Origin: Candidatus Koribacter versatilis Ellin345 | GTDB lineage: Bacteria; Acidobacteriota; Terriglobia; Terriglobales; Acidobacteriaceae | Direction of reading: 5' to 3' | NCBI RefSeq assembly: GCF_000014005.1 | Contig: NC_008009.1 | Coordinates: 3,658,001-3,722,000, forward strand | Length of the DNA: 64,000 nt | Shown: in pieces, positions 35,752 through 44,833 of the stretch | Layout: each line of letters opens with the position of its first letter | Position numbering within the stretch: the first letter of the stretch is position 1 | Made by a program: the position numbers and the translations under genes | The notes under the pieces: generated by a model | Databases searched by the model: none | Told to the model about the DNA's origin: nothing | Seen by the model: only the letters and a program-made list of their open reading frames with translations

Positions 35752-37473
35752 CTACTTCGTACTCCCGGCTAAGGTCTTGTTTTCGATGGTGGAGCCGGTA
35801 ACGGCCCCGAACGACGCCGACGAAACGGTGCTCGCATACTTGGCGAAGACGCCGCGCTTGTATCGTGGCTCCGGCGCGCGCCAGTTGCGGAGGCGCGCTT
35901 CGAGTTCTGCGTCGGTGAGGTGGACGCGCAGTTCGCGGCGTTCCACGTCGAGAGTGATGATGTCGCCATTGCGTACCACAGCGATCGCGCCGCCATTCGC
36001 GGCTTCGGGCGCAACGTGGCCCACGCTCAAGCCGCGGGTAGCGCCGGAGAAACGTCCGTCGGTGATGAGCGCGACGGTCTCGGCGAGTTCGGTGCCGGCG
36101 ATGGCCGCCGTCACGCCAAGCATTTCGCGCATGCCAGGGCCGCCCTTCGGGCCTTCATATCGGACCACGACCACTTCGCCCGCCTGGATGGTGCGGTCTT
36201 CCACGCCCGCAAAGGCTTCTTCTTCCGACTCGAAGACGCGAGCGGGGCCTTCAAAGAAGAGCTTCTTGTGTCCGACGAGTTTGACCACGCAGCCTTCGGA
36301 TGCGAGGTTGCCTTTCAGGATCATGAGGCCGCCGGTAGCTTTGATGGGATCGGTAAGCGGACGAACCACTTCCTGGCCCGGCGTTTCTTTCGCCTGCTTC
36401 GCTTCTTCGGCGATGGTCTTACCGGTGACAGTCAGTGCGTCGGCGTGCAGCAGGTTCGCTTCGAGCAGGCGTTGCGCGACGAGCGGAATACCGCCGGCAT
36501 CATGAAGATCGGTGGCGGTGAAGCGGCCAGCGGGCTTGAGTTCGCAGAGCAGTGGCGTGCGCGAACTGATCTTGTCGAAGTCTTCGATGTTCAGTTCGAC
36601 GTCCATTTCGTGCGCGATGGCGAGCAAGTGAAGAACGGCGTTGGTCGACCCGCCGGAGGCGGCGACGCTGGCGATTGCGTTTTCGATCGCCTTGCGCGTG
36701 ATGATTTGGCTGGGGCGGATGTCGCGGCGGACCAGTTCCATGACGAGGTGTCCGCAGCGTCGTGCGACCTGCTGCTTCTCTACGGTCATCGCCGGGACGC
36801 TGTTAGCGCCCATCGGCGAGATGCCGAGGAATTCGCCGCACATGGACATGGTGTTAGCGGTGAATTGTCCACCGCAGGCGCCGGCGCCGGGACAGGCGTT
36901 GTGTTCGAGTTCTTCGAGATCAGCGTCGCTCATTTTGCCGCGCGCATGCGTACCGACTGCCTCGAAGACGTCTTGAATCGTGACCTTCTGAGCATGGAAT
37001 TTGCCGGGCGCGATGGAGCCGCCATAGAGCATGAGACCCGGGATGTCGAGGCGCTCGAGCGCCATGATGGTCCCGGGGATGGTTTTATCGCATCCCGATA
37101 GGGCGATCAGGCCGTCGAAAAGATTGCCGCGCGCGACGAGTTCGATGGAGTCGGCGATGACCTCGCGGCTGACCAGCGACGCCTTCATGCCTTCCGAGCC
37201 CATGGTGATGCCGTCAGAAATGGAGACGGTGTTGAACTCCATTGGCGTACCGCCGGCTTCGCGAACGCCCTGCTTGATGTGCTCGGCGAGCTCACGAAGG
37301 TGCAGGTTGCAGGGACCGATTTCGATCCAGGTGTTGGCGATGCCGATGATGGGCTTACGAAGGTCTTCCGGGGTGAACCCGGCGGCGCGCAGCATGGCGC
37401 GGGCTGGGGCGCGGTTGGGACCTTCGGTAATGGCGTCGCTACGCTTGTGTGGCTTTGGGGATTTTTCGGTCAT
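35752..37473 (-). CDS. ilvD: dihydroxy-acid dehydratase
   Basis: 573-residue IlvD/Edd-family Fe-S dehydratase, third common step of branched-chain amino-acid synthesis. Cluster and Mg ligands: Cys in [10 protein letters not shown] (about 126), Cys in [16 protein letters not shown] (about 199) and the N-terminal CNLHL region (about 53); the C-terminal region has [22 protein letters not shown]. First gene of ilvD-ilvB-ilvN-ilvC. A hairpin with U-run (37496-37529) stands 23-56 bases upstream of its start codon, suggesting transcription control within the leader. Confidence 0.97.
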   Translation of the reverse strand: MTEKSPKPHKRSDAITEGPNRAPARAMLRAAGFTPEDLRKPIIGIANTWIEIGPCNLHLRELAEHIKQGVREAGGTPMEFNTVSISDGITMGSEGMKASLVSREVIADSIELVARGNLFDGLIALSGCDKTIPGTIMALERLDIPGLMLYGGSIAPGKFHAQKVTIQDVFEAVGTHARGKMSDADLEELEHNACPGAGACGGQFTANTMSMCGEFLGISPMGANSVPAMTVEKQQVARRCGHLVMELVRRDIRPSQIITRKAIENAIASVAASGGSTNAVLHLLAIAHEMDVELNIEDFDKISSRTPLLCELKPAGRFTATDLHDAGGIPLVAQRLLEANLLHADALTVTGKTIAEEAKQAKETPGQEVVRPLTDPIKATGGLMILKGNLASEGCVVKLVGHKKLFFEGPARVFESEEEAFAGVEDRTIQAGEVVVVRYEGPKGGPGMREMLGVTAAIAGTELAETVALITDGRFSGATRGLSVGHVAPEAANGGAIAVVRNGDIITLDVERRELRVHLTDAELEARLRNWRAPEPRYKRGVFAKYASTVSSASFGAVTGSTIENKTLAGSTK

Positions 37474-37495
37474 AGGGAGCCTGAAAGTGAGTACC

Positions 37496-37529
37496 TATAA
37501 AAATGCGCTCCCCGAGACAGCGAGAGCGC
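37496..37529 (-). terminator. possible attenuator hairpin in the ilv leader
   Basis: On the minus strand GCGCTC (37529-37524) pairs with GAGCGC (37510-37505), followed by ATTTTTATA, directly before ilvD. A TTGACT -35-like box is at 37640-37645 on the same strand. The untranslated leader would be about 130 bases. No short frame enriched in Ile, Leu or Val codons was found between them, so the signal, if regulatory, is of another kind. Confidence 0.4.
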
Positions 37530-37678
37530 CGTGCAATCGTTAGCTTGCGAAAACTCTACGCCCGGCACTTCCATTAGGCAAACTTATAATTTTTCTGAAA
37601 AGCATCAGACATTTTAATCCATAAGCAAAAGCAATGGAGAGTCAAAGTTTCATGATTCGTGAACTTTGGCGGCCGGGC

Positions 37679-37708
37679 TTGACGAGCGGGGCGGGATTCG
37701 GGCATCAT
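37679..37708 (+). promoter_or_regulatory. predicted promoter of the aromatic leader / DAHP synthase
   Basis: TTGACG (37679-37684, 5 of 6 to consensus), 18-base spacer, CATCAT (37703-37708, 4 of 6). Transcription would start near 37715, only about ten bases before the leader-peptide ATG. It overlaps the region upstream of the divergent ilv operon. Confidence 0.5.
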
Positions 37709-37724
37709 CCCAGTACTCGAAGCC

Positions 37725-37826
37725 ATGCGTAACTACTTTTATCCGTCGTTTACCTGGCGCTCCTACCGATTTTACGGGGAGCGGCGCGACGGATTGTTGG
37801 CTTCAGACAAGTTCCTAAATACCTGA
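37725..37826 (+). CDS. aromatic-rich leader peptide upstream of DAHP synthase
   Basis: 33-codon frame starting ATG CGT AAC TAC TTT TAT and ending ACC TGA. Aromatic residues are Y4, F5, Y6, F9, W11, Y14, F16, Y17 and F30: eight among the first 17. The stop is 26 bases before a perfect 9-bp hairpin with a U-run (37853-37883), and DAHP synthase starts 93 bases after the stop. This is the architecture of trpL/pheL-type ribosome-mediated attenuation, in which stalling at Phe/Tyr/Trp codons lets RNA polymerase pass the terminator. Codons 19-22 (37781-37790, GCGGCGCGAC) could pair with GCCGC of the terminator's left arm or with GTCGCG of its right arm. The ribosome-binding site is weak (GAAG). Not in any family known to me. 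Confidence 0.72.
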   Translation: MRNYFYPSFTWRSYRFYGERRDGLLASDKFLNT

Positions 37827-37852
37827 TCTGAGAAGCACCAAGAATCCAAACG

Positions 37853-37883
37853 AGCCGCGACCCACAAGTCGCGGCTTTTGCTT
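37853..37883 (+). terminator. attenuator terminator before DAHP synthase
   Basis: AGCCGCGAC (37853-37861) and GTCGCGGCT (37868-37876) form a perfect 9-bp stem with loop CCACAA, followed by TTTTGCTTT. It lies between the leader peptide and the synthase gene, so it can only act as an internal (conditional) terminator of that transcript. Confidence 0.85.
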
Positions 37884-37919
37884 TGCAGGGCGTTTTCTCA
37901 GAACACCGAGGAGAGAGAA

Positions 37920-38954
37920 GTGATTATCAATATGTCGTCTGCAGCCACAGAATCGGAAATCAACCACGTGATCGACCGGGTGAAAGAGCTCGGCTACCAG
38001 GCGCACGTAACGCGTGGCACCGAGAAGACGATCGTCGCCGCCGTTGGGAGTTCCGGCAACCGCGAACAACTGGCGGCGCTGGAGGCCGCGCCGGGCGTGG
38101 AGAACGTGGTCGTCATCGCGCACCCATTCAAGCTCGTCAGTATGCAGGTGAAACAGAAACGGACCGTGGTGAACGTGGGCGGCGTGCCGATTGGCGGTGA
38201 GGCTTGCGTGCTTATGGCGGGGCCGTGCTCGGTGGAGTCGCGAGAGCAATTGATGACCGTGGCCCATGCGATCGCGGCGGCCGGGGCAACGATGCTGCGC
38301 GGCGGCGCATATAAGCCGCGGACCTCGCCGTACGAGTTCCAGGGGCTGGGGACGGAGGCGCTGAAGCTGCTGCGCGAAGCGTCCGAGGCAACGGGTCTGC
38401 CGGTCGTCACAGAAGTGATGAGCACCGAGGATGTGGACCTGGTGGCGGAGTACGCGGACATGCTGCAGGTGGGCGCGCGCAATATGCAGAATTTCTCGCT
38501 GCTGCGACGATTGGCGAAATGCGAGCGGCCGATTTTGCTGAAGCGGGCGCCGTCGGCAACAGTGAAGGATTGGCTGCTGGCGGCGGAGTATCTGCTGGCG
38601 GGCGGCAATAGCCAGGTGGTGCTGTGCGAGCGCGGGATTCGCTCGTACGATCCCGACATGCGAAACACGTTCGACCTGGCGGCGATTGCGCTGGCGAAAC
38701 AGTTGTCGCACTTGCCGGTTGTCGCCGATCCGTCGCATGGGACCGGACGACGCGATCTGGTGCCGATCATGGCGCGCGCGGCGGTGGCGGTTGGCGCGGA
38801 TGGCGTGATCGTCGAAGTGCATCCGTGCCCGGAGAAGGCGCTGTCGGACGGACCGCAATCGCTGACCCTGCCGGAGTTCGAGAAGATGGTGCAGTTGCTG
38901 GGGCAGCCGCTGCGTAGGCATCTGCGGCAGGAATTGAAGGCGGCGACAGCGTAG
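37920..38954 (+). CDS. aroF: 3-deoxy-7-phosphoheptulonate synthase (DAHP synthase, type I-beta)
   Basis: 344 residues. Catalyses condensation of phosphoenolpyruvate and erythrose 4-phosphate, the first step of the shikimate pathway. Residues 1-70 are the ferredoxin-like regulatory domain found in Thermotoga-type enzymes, where Phe/Tyr inhibit. The catalytic barrel contains [10 protein letters not shown] (metal Cys), [33 protein letters not shown] and [13 protein letters not shown] (metal His). The start is GTG 37920, with GAGGAG six bases upstream; the open frame extends to 37878 but overlaps the attenuator U-run. Control appears to be two-layered: transcription attenuation by the aromatic leader and allostery. 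The gene symbol follows the common aroF/aroG usage; subgroup naming is arbitrary. Confidence 0.95.
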   Translation: MIINMSSAATESEINHVIDRVKELGYQAHVTRGTEKTIVAAVGSSGNREQLAALEAAPGVENVVVIAHPFKLVSMQVKQKRTVVNVGGVPIGGEACVLMAGPCSVESREQLMTVAHAIAAAGATMLRGGAYKPRTSPYEFQGLGTEALKLLREASEATGLPVVTEVMSTEDVDLVAEYADMLQVGARNMQNFSLLRRLAKCERPILLKRAPSATVKDWLLAAEYLLAGGNSQVVLCERGIRSYDPDMRNTFDLAAIALAKQLSHLPVVADPSHGTGRRDLVPIMARAAVAVGADGVIVEVHPCPEKALSDGPQSLTLPEFEKMVQLLGQPLRRHLRQELKAATA

Positions 38955-38966
38955 ATTCTCTCCGCG

Positions 38967-39002
38967 GCGGGAGGCGATCGCGGTATATCGCCTCCCGCTT
39001 TG
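38967..39002 (+). terminator. intrinsic terminator of the DAHP synthase gene
   Basis: Perfect 12-bp stem GCGGGAGGCGAT/ATCGCCTCCCGC with an 8-base loop, followed by TTTGTTG, 12 bp after the stop codon. The T-run is short but the stem is very stable. Confidence 0.85.
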
Positions 39003-39058
39003 TTGCAATCGGGCAGCGCTCTGTTTAACATCCCGTTCACTTCACATCCGAGGCACGA

Positions 39059-39520
39059 ATGGATCCCATCACCCTGAAGGTGAATGGCCGCGACCGGCAG
39101 GTCACGGTCGCACCCGACACACCGCTGCTCTGGGTACTGCGCGACACACTCGAATTAACCGGCACGAAGTTTGGCTGCGGCGTGGGCCAGTGTGGCGCGT
39201 GCACGGTGCACGTGGATGGCGATGCGGTGCGCTCGTGCACCACGCCGGTGTCTCAGGCGGTGGGAAAGAAGATCACGACGATCGAAGGGCTATCGGCGGA
39301 CTCGACGCATCCGCTGCAGGTGGCGTGGGTGGCGGAAGATGTACCGCAGTGCGGGTACTGCCAGTCGGGTCAAATCATGCAGGCGGCGGCGTTGCTGGCG
39401 CAGAAGCCGCATCCGAGCGAGACGGAAGTCATCGAGGCAATGAACGGAAACTTGTGCCGGTGCGGGACGTATCACCGCATTCGCAAGGCGATCGCGCGGG
39501 CGGCGGGAGGTGCGCGATGA
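39059..39520 (+). CDS. iorA: isoquinoline 1-oxidoreductase-type alpha subunit (2Fe-2S)
   Basis: 153-residue small subunit of a molybdenum hydroxylase. The plant-type [2Fe-2S] cluster uses C40, C45, C48 and C60 (CGVGQCGAC and SC); the second cluster uses the CGYC and CRC motifs ([17 protein letters not shown]). Electrons from substrate oxidation at the molybdopterin subunit pass through it. GAGG lies about six bases before the ATG. Its stop overlaps the start of the large subunit (ATGA). Confidence 0.92.
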   Translation: MDPITLKVNGRDRQVTVAPDTPLLWVLRDTLELTGTKFGCGVGQCGACTVHVDGDAVRSCTTPVSQAVGKKITTIEGLSADSTHPLQVAWVAEDVPQCGYCQSGQIMQAAALLAQKPHPSETEVIEAMNGNLCRCGTYHRIRKAIARAAGGAR

Positions 39521-41634
39521 GCCCTGTATCGCGACGCGACTTTTTGACGACGAGCGCTACGGCGGCGGCAGGGTTGGTGGTGGCGCTCCATCTGCCGTTG
39601 TCGAGTGAGGCAGAAAGTGCGGAGTTTGCGCCCAACGCTTACGTCCATATTTCGCCTGAAGGCAAAGTGACGATCGTGGTGGCGCGCTCGGAGATGGGGC
39701 AAGGGGTGAGGACTTCCCTGCCGATGATTCTTGCGGAGGAACTCGATTGCGACTTCTCGCAGATTGCGATTGAGCAGGCAGGCGCGAGCACGTTGTTTGG
39801 CGACCAGACAACCGGGGGAAGCGCAAGCGTGCGGACCTGCTGGGATCCAATGCGGAAGGCCGGGGCGCAGGTGCGCGCAATGCTGGTGAGCGCGGCTTCG
39901 GCGCATTGGAAAGTCGATTCGTCAGGTTGCACGACGGAGAATGGCTTCGTGATTCATGCGGCTTCAAATCGAAAAGCGAGTTATGGATCGCTGGTCGGGG
40001 CGGCGGCGAAGTTGCCAGTTCCCGCAGAGCCGAAGCTGAAAGACGCGAAGGATTTCAAACTGATCGGCAAGCCGAAGCAGCGTCTGGATACGAAGTCGAA
40101 GACGAACGGGTCGGCGATCTTCGGAATCGATTTCAAAGTGCCGGGAATGAAATATGCGGTGCTGGTGCGGGCGCCGAAGTTTGGCGCGACAGTAAAGAGC
40201 GTGGATGACGCTCGCGCCAAAGGCGTGGCGGGCGTGACCCACGTGGAGAAGATTGGCGACTCGGCAGTCGCGGTAGTGGCGGATTCGGTGTGGGCGGCGA
40301 TGTCGGGGCGACGCGCACTGAAGGTCACGTGGAACAACGGAGAGAACGCCACGCTGGATTCGGAAGCGGTATCGCAGTCATTGCGTGAGGCGGCGAAGAA
40401 AAAGGGCGTGGCGCTGTTCAATGCCGGAGATGTGGCGAAGGGCGCGGGCAAGAAAGTTGAAGCGGAGTTCGAGACGCCGTTTCTTGCGCATGCGCCTTTG
40501 GAGCCGGGAAACTGCACCGCACAGTTCCGCGGCGATTCCTGCGAATTGTGGGCGCCGACGCAGGTTCCGCAGGATGTGCGCGATTCCGTGGCAGCGGCTC
40601 TGAATCTCAAGCCGGAGCAGGTGAAGGTCAACGTCACGCTGATGGGCGGCGGCTTCGGGCGCAGGCTTGAACACGACTACGGCGTGGAAGCGGCGCTGGT
40701 ATCGAAGGCCGTCAATCTGCCGGTGAAGGTGATCTGGACGCGCGAGGACGATATGAAGTACTCGACGTATCGTCCGGTGAGCCTGCACCAGATCAGCGCG
40801 CACGTTGGCGCGGATGGGTATCCGACGGAGCTCACGCATCGGATCATCTCGCCTTCGATTAGCCGGCAAAAGGGGACGAAGCTGGATGACGGGATCGATC
40901 CCGATCTGAAGGATGAGGGCGCGTTTATCTATCCGGTGGCGAATGTGCTGCTGGAATATGTGGACCTCGATACCGCGGTTCCGTTGGGCTGGATGCGCTC
41001 GGTGTATGCGTCGCAAGTGGCGTTTGCGAATGAGTGCTTCCTTGATGAACTGGCGGAGGTAGCGGGAAAGGACCCGCTGGAGTATCGGCTGCACTTGCTG
41101 CGCGAAGACAAAGAGATCAAGTTCTGGGACACGACGTGGAGCACGGCACGGATGCGCGGCGTCTTAAAGCTTGCGGCGGAAAAGGCCGGGTGGTCGAAAC
41201 CGGTGGCCAGCGGGCGTTTTCGTGGGATCGCGGCGCATGCTTGCTTTGGTAGCTACGTGGCGGAGGTCGTGGAGATCTCGCGCAACGAGGACCAGCCGAA
41301 GATCGAACGCGTTGTTGTCGCGGCGGATTGCGGGACGGTGGTGAATCCGAACATCCTGGAGCAGCAGTTGCACAGCGCGGTGGTGTTTGGGCTGACGCAG
41401 ACGCTCTATGGGAAGATCACGGTGCAGGGGGGCGCGATTGCGCAGGCGAATTTTGGAGACTATCAGTTATTGCGGAATGCGGACATGCCGGTGATTGAGA
41501 CGCATTTTGTGGAGAGCAGCGAGGCGCCGTCGGGGATTGGGGAGCCTCCGGTGCCACCGATGGCGCCGGCGTTGTGCGGGGCGATTTATGCGGCGACGAA
41601 GAAGAGAGTGAGAGCGTTGCCGATTTTGACGTAG
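39517..41634 (+). CDS. iorB: isoquinoline 1-oxidoreductase-type beta subunit (molybdopterin)
   Basis: 705-residue molybdopterin-binding subunit of the xanthine-dehydrogenase superfamily. A Tat-type signal ([20 protein letters not shown], residues 5-24) directs folded export to the periplasm. [40 protein letters not shown]-like and [13 protein letters not shown] motifs bind the cofactor; Glu676 in [11 protein letters not shown] is the catalytic base position. No FAD subunit or cytochrome subunit and no cofactor-maturation gene (coxI/xdhC) is linked, so electrons must go to an unlinked acceptor. Substrate (aldehyde or N-heterocycle) is unknown. The open frame upstream to 39190 is a shadow of iorA. 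Confidence 0.92.
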   Translation: MSPVSRRDFLTTSATAAAGLVVALHLPLSSEAESAEFAPNAYVHISPEGKVTIVVARSEMGQGVRTSLPMILAEELDCDFSQIAIEQAGASTLFGDQTTGGSASVRTCWDPMRKAGAQVRAMLVSAASAHWKVDSSGCTTENGFVIHAASNRKASYGSLVGAAAKLPVPAEPKLKDAKDFKLIGKPKQRLDTKSKTNGSAIFGIDFKVPGMKYAVLVRAPKFGATVKSVDDARAKGVAGVTHVEKIGDSAVAVVADSVWAAMSGRRALKVTWNNGENATLDSEAVSQSLREAAKKKGVALFNAGDVAKGAGKKVEAEFETPFLAHAPLEPGNCTAQFRGDSCELWAPTQVPQDVRDSVAAALNLKPEQVKVNVTLMGGGFGRRLEHDYGVEAALVSKAVNLPVKVIWTREDDMKYSTYRPVSLHQISAHVGADGYPTELTHRIISPSISRQKGTKLDDGIDPDLKDEGAFIYPVANVLLEYVDLDTAVPLGWMRSVYASQVAFANECFLDELAEVAGKDPLEYRLHLLREDKEIKFWDTTWSTARMRGVLKLAAEKAGWSKPVASGRFRGIAAHACFGSYVAEVVEISRNEDQPKIERVVVAADCGTVVNPNILEQQLHSAVVFGLTQTLYGKITVQGGAIAQANFGDYQLLRNADMPVIETHFVESSEAPSGIGEPPVPPMAPALCGAIYAATKKRVRALPILT

Positions 41635-41637
41635 CTG

Positions 41638-41703
41638 GGGCTAAAGCCCCGATTCTTTTATTGGGCCTTTTCGGCACGACTGAAGTCGTGCCCTGATACA
41701 AAG
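41638..41703. repeat. dispersed repeat, 3' half
   Basis: GGGGCTAAAGCCCC hairpin, then CTTTTCGGCACGACTGAAGT, CGTGCCCTGATACAAAGACC. It matches the second half of the 17.8/18.0-kb composite repeat without the AACAGCAGAT half, with compensatory changes keeping both palindromes. Confidence 0.85.
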
Positions 41704-41742
41704 ACCATTTCCCGAGCTCAAGCTCGGGGCTACCTCAAGGAC

Positions 41743-43026
41743 ATGAACTATACAGAACGGAATTTTTGGCTGGATACGGTGGAGATGCCGCGCGGCAGTG
41801 ATGTGCCGGTGCCGGAGCGCGCGGATGTGGCTGTGATTGGCGCGGGGTTCACTGGACTGTCGGCGGCTCGTACGCTGGCGAAACTCGGTGCGCGCGTGGT
41901 GGTGCTCGAGGCGGAGACGGTCGGCTGGGGAGCGAGTTCGCGGAACGGCGGCATGGTGCTAACCGGGATGAAGCTCAGCAACGAAGTTCTGCAGAAGCGT
42001 TACGGCTTCGAGGCGACGAAGCGGATGTATGACGCGTCGCTGGCCTCGATTGATTATGTTGAGCAAGTGGTGAAGGAAGATCAGATCGAGTGCGACTTCT
42101 CGCGCTGCGGACATCTTGAGGTGGCGAACAAACAATCGCACTTCGATGCGTATGCGCGCGTCGCGGAGATGACCGCGCGCGATTTCGGGCACACCCTGCA
42201 CATCATTCCGAAGAGCGCATTGAAAAGTGAGATTGGCGCCGAGATGTATTTTGGCGGGATGGTGGATGAGGACAGCGCTGGCGTGAACCCGGCGCGTTAC
42301 GTGGCGGGACTGGGGCTTGCAGCGCTGAAGGCCGGCGCGTGCGTGTTCGAGCGGGCGCGGGTGCAGAGCATCGACCGCGTCGGCAGCGGCTTTCGGCTGA
42401 CCACCTCGAAGGGGACGATCGAAGCCAAGGATGTGCTCATCGCGACCAGCGGGTACACAGGAAAGCTCTCGCGACCGCTGCTGAAGCGGGTGATTCCGAT
42501 TGGGTCATTCATCATCGCGACCGAAAAGATCGATGCTGCGCTGGCGAATGAACTTATCCCGCACAATCGCATGGTGTACGACTCGCTGAATTTTCTGCAC
42601 TACTGGCGGCGCACACCAGACGATCGGATTCTCTTCGGCGGGCGCGCGGCGTTCTTTCCGGAGACGTCGAACACGATCCGCAAGAGCGAAGAGATCCTGC
42701 AACGAGACCTGGTGGCGATCCACCCACAGCTCAAGAATACGAAGGTGGAATACGCGTGGGGTGGAACACTCGACTTCACATTTGACGTGATGCCGCATGC
42801 GGGAGAATTTGATGGCGTGCATTATGCGCTCGGCTATGCGGGGCACGGTGTCGCGATGGCGACGTACCTTGGCATGCTGATGGCGGAGAAGCTTGCAGGT
42901 AAGGCTGATCGCAATCCATTCGCAGGGATTCCCTTCCCTGGCGCGCCGCTTGGGTTATACAACGGGCAGCCGTGGTTCCTGCCATTTGCGGCCGCGTATT
43001 ACAAGGTGCTGGACTTTATCAGCTAA
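41743..43026 (+). CDS. FAD-dependent oxidoreductase (DAO family, PuuB-like)
   Basis: 427-residue flavoprotein of the D-amino-acid-oxidase superfamily, closest in style to gamma-glutamylputrescine oxidase (PuuB) and related amine oxidases: VAVIGAGFTGLSAARTLAKLGARVVVLEAETVGWGASSRNGG (FAD binding, 28-70), YWRRTPDDRILFGGRAAF, and C-terminal GYAGHGVAMATYLGM. It overlaps the convergent APC permease gene by 8 bp at the 3' ends. The pairing suggests, without proving, that the permease imports the amine that this enzyme oxidises. Cytoplasmic. Confidence 0.88.
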   Translation: MNYTERNFWLDTVEMPRGSDVPVPERADVAVIGAGFTGLSAARTLAKLGARVVVLEAETVGWGASSRNGGMVLTGMKLSNEVLQKRYGFEATKRMYDASLASIDYVEQVVKEDQIECDFSRCGHLEVANKQSHFDAYARVAEMTARDFGHTLHIIPKSALKSEIGAEMYFGGMVDEDSAGVNPARYVAGLGLAALKAGACVFERARVQSIDRVGSGFRLTTSKGTIEAKDVLIATSGYTGKLSRPLLKRVIPIGSFIIATEKIDAALANELIPHNRMVYDSLNFLHYWRRTPDDRILFGGRAAFFPETSNTIRKSEEILQRDLVAIHPQLKNTKVEYAWGGTLDFTFDVMPHAGEFDGVHYALGYAGHGVAMATYLGMLMAEKLAGKADRNPFAGIPFPGAPLGLYNGQPWFLPFAAAYYKVLDFIS

Positions 43027-44359
43027 TGGCCGCTGCGGCTTGATCGGCGCGCGCGGCGCGGCGCGCAAAAAACTTAACTACGGGATACATCAAAGGACCG
43101 AGGGCGAGCGAGAGCAATCCGCCGATGGGATTTTCGCTGGCCGAAAGCGCGATGGCGCCGATGATGAGCGGGGCAATCACGCAATACGCCACACCGGCGA
43201 TTCCCCACGGAATGCGGAAGGGCCGCTTCATGTTCGGATCTTTCGCGCGCAGTCGCCACGCGGCGATGACGGTCATCCACGTAGTCGCAACACGCAGCCA
43301 CGAATAGACAATGATGAGCGCCGAGAGACTCTTCCACGAGAGCGCCGCATAAACACAGGCCGAGCAAATAATCGCGAGCCACGGCGTTTTAAAGCGTGCG
43401 TGGGTTTTCGCCAGGAAACGCGGGAGATAGCCGTCTTCGGCCATGGCGAAGGGCATGCGCGTGGAAGCGATCACGGTGCCATTCAGCAGCGAGACAGCAG
43501 TGATCAACGCAGCGAGGTTCACGGCGAAGCCAAGCCAGTGTCCGCCGATGGCGAAGGCGGCGGTGGAGAAGTAGCCGTCTTTCCATGCGTGCCAATCGCC
43601 GACTGCGGCGAGCGAGAAGAGCGTGGGGAGGAAGTAGGTGGCCATCGCCATCGGCACGGCCCACGCGAGCGCGCGTGGGAATGTGCGCTGCGGGTCTTCG
43701 ACTTCTTCTGCAACCGTCGAGAGCTGTTCGAAACCGGAGTAGAGCCAGAGGCCGAGGGCAAGTCCGACACCGGCAACTTGTTTCGGCGTCGCACCCGGAG
43801 GAATCAATGGCAGGAATGGATTGTGCTGCCACTTCGTCGCGCCCCACACACACATGACGGCGATGGGAGCGAGAATCAATACGCCAAACACAGTAGCGAC
43901 TTTGCCGACGGCATCAATGCCGACGATGTTCACGAACGTGATGACTATGATCATCGCGAGCGCAACCGCAAAGTGTGCCAGCGGTGCTTTGAGTTGCGGA
44001 AAATAGAACTGCATGTAGTCGGCGAACATGACCGCGTACACGCCGCCGAGAATGAAAGACGCGCACCAGTTCCACCATCCGGCGAGGAAGCCCCAGAAGT
44101 CTCCGAAGGCCGCGCGGGACCAGCGGTAGAAGCCGCCTTCCACGGGCATCGCGGTCGTCAGTTCAGCGGAGACGAACGAGACCGGGATGCACCAGAAAAA
44201 CGGGAGCAGCAGGTGGTAGATGAGCGTCATGCCGGGGCCGGAGGTGGTGACCTGGCCTTCGAGCCCGAAGGGTCCGCCGGTGGTGTACGAGTACATCACG
44301 AAGACGAAGGGCAGCAGGCTGGCGCGCTTCATCGCGGTCTTCGCGGCGGTTTGACTCAT
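43019..44359 (-). CDS. APC family amino-acid/polyamine permease
   Basis: 446 residues, about 12 TM segments, amino acid-polyamine-organocation superfamily. The N-terminal helix breaks as YTTGGPFGLEG, the residues that bind the substrate's amino/carboxyl groups in the family; PVEGGFYRWSRAAFGDFWGFLAGWWNW follows, and EEVEDPQRTFPRALAW is the typical TM6/7 loop. Substrate class is amino acids or polyamines. Convergent with and overlapping the PuuB-like oxidase. No ribosome-binding site is obvious before the ATG at 44359. Confidence 0.9.
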   Translation of the reverse strand: MSQTAAKTAMKRASLLPFVFVMYSYTTGGPFGLEGQVTTSGPGMTLIYHLLLPFFWCIPVSFVSAELTTAMPVEGGFYRWSRAAFGDFWGFLAGWWNWCASFILGGVYAVMFADYMQFYFPQLKAPLAHFAVALAMIIVITFVNIVGIDAVGKVATVFGVLILAPIAVMCVWGATKWQHNPFLPLIPPGATPKQVAGVGLALGLWLYSGFEQLSTVAEEVEDPQRTFPRALAWAVPMAMATYFLPTLFSLAAVGDWHAWKDGYFSTAAFAIGGHWLGFAVNLAALITAVSLLNGTVIASTRMPFAMAEDGYLPRFLAKTHARFKTPWLAIICSACVYAALSWKSLSALIIVYSWLRVATTWMTVIAAWRLRAKDPNMKRPFRIPWGIAGVAYCVIAPLIIGAIALSASENPIGGLLSLALGPLMYPVVKFFARRAARADQAAAAIS

Positions 44360-44440
44360 TGGGTGTCGCGAATTGTAGCAAACAGGTAGACGACCCCACT
44401 CCGCGGGGGATGCCAGAGTGGGTTGGCCTTTCCGGCGAAA

Positions 44441-44809
44441 CTATTTTCCGATGATGATGACGTGCCCGCCGCCATCAATCGCTATCCCCTTACTTTTTGA
44501 CTTCTTTGACCTCTTTCTCTTCCTGGACGCGGTAGTCAGCAAAACGTTGTAAAAGCATTTGTCGCCGTTATTCGCGTGCGTAAGATCGGCACAGAATGTG
44601 AGGCTTCCGTTCGCCGGCAACACGGGGCCGACAAACACGTGGTCGTCGTTACGTCGGTTCCACAGCTCAATCAAATACTCCACGCTGTCGAGGTTCACGA
44701 ACGCGATGCGCCCGCTGATCGGCAGGTCTACCTGCGATAACGAGGGCACTCCGTTGGTAATCGTGACTACGATCGTGGTTGCCAGCGGAAAAATCTTGCG
44801 TTTTGCCAT
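44441..44809 (-). CDS. small protein following the TPR kinase, unknown function
   Basis: 122 residues, no signal or TM. The first 95 residues are beta-rich (VVTITNGVPSLSQVDLPISGRIAFVNLDSVEYLIELWNRR, VGPVLPANGSLTFCAD); the C-terminus has a Lys/Arg/Ser-rich segment (RKRKRSKKSKSKG) and ends in hydrophobic GGHVIIIGK. AGGAG precedes the ATG by six bases. It lies 24 bp after the Ser/Thr kinase gene and is probably co-transcribed; the Ser-rich basic tail is a conceivable kinase substrate. No family recognised. Confidence 0.65.
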   Translation of the reverse strand: MAKRKIFPLATTIVVTITNGVPSLSQVDLPISGRIAFVNLDSVEYLIELWNRRNDDHVFVGPVLPANGSLTFCADLTHANNGDKCFYNVLLTTASRKRKRSKKSKSKGIAIDGGGHVIIIGK

Positions 44810-44833
44810 TAGATAGCTCCTGTCGAAAAAAGC

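Noticed and set aside
37500-37680. Branched-chain leader peptide before ilvD
   Set aside because: All short minus-strand frames with plausible starts lack clusters of Ile, Leu or Val codons.
37815-39008. 397-codon minus-strand frame opposite DAHP synthase
   Set aside because: Shadow of an unambiguous enzyme; Arg/His/Gln-rich composition without structure.
39190-39516. Upstream extension of the molybdopterin subunit
   Set aside because: It overlaps iorA in another frame; the ATGA overlap and the Tat signal define the start at 39517.
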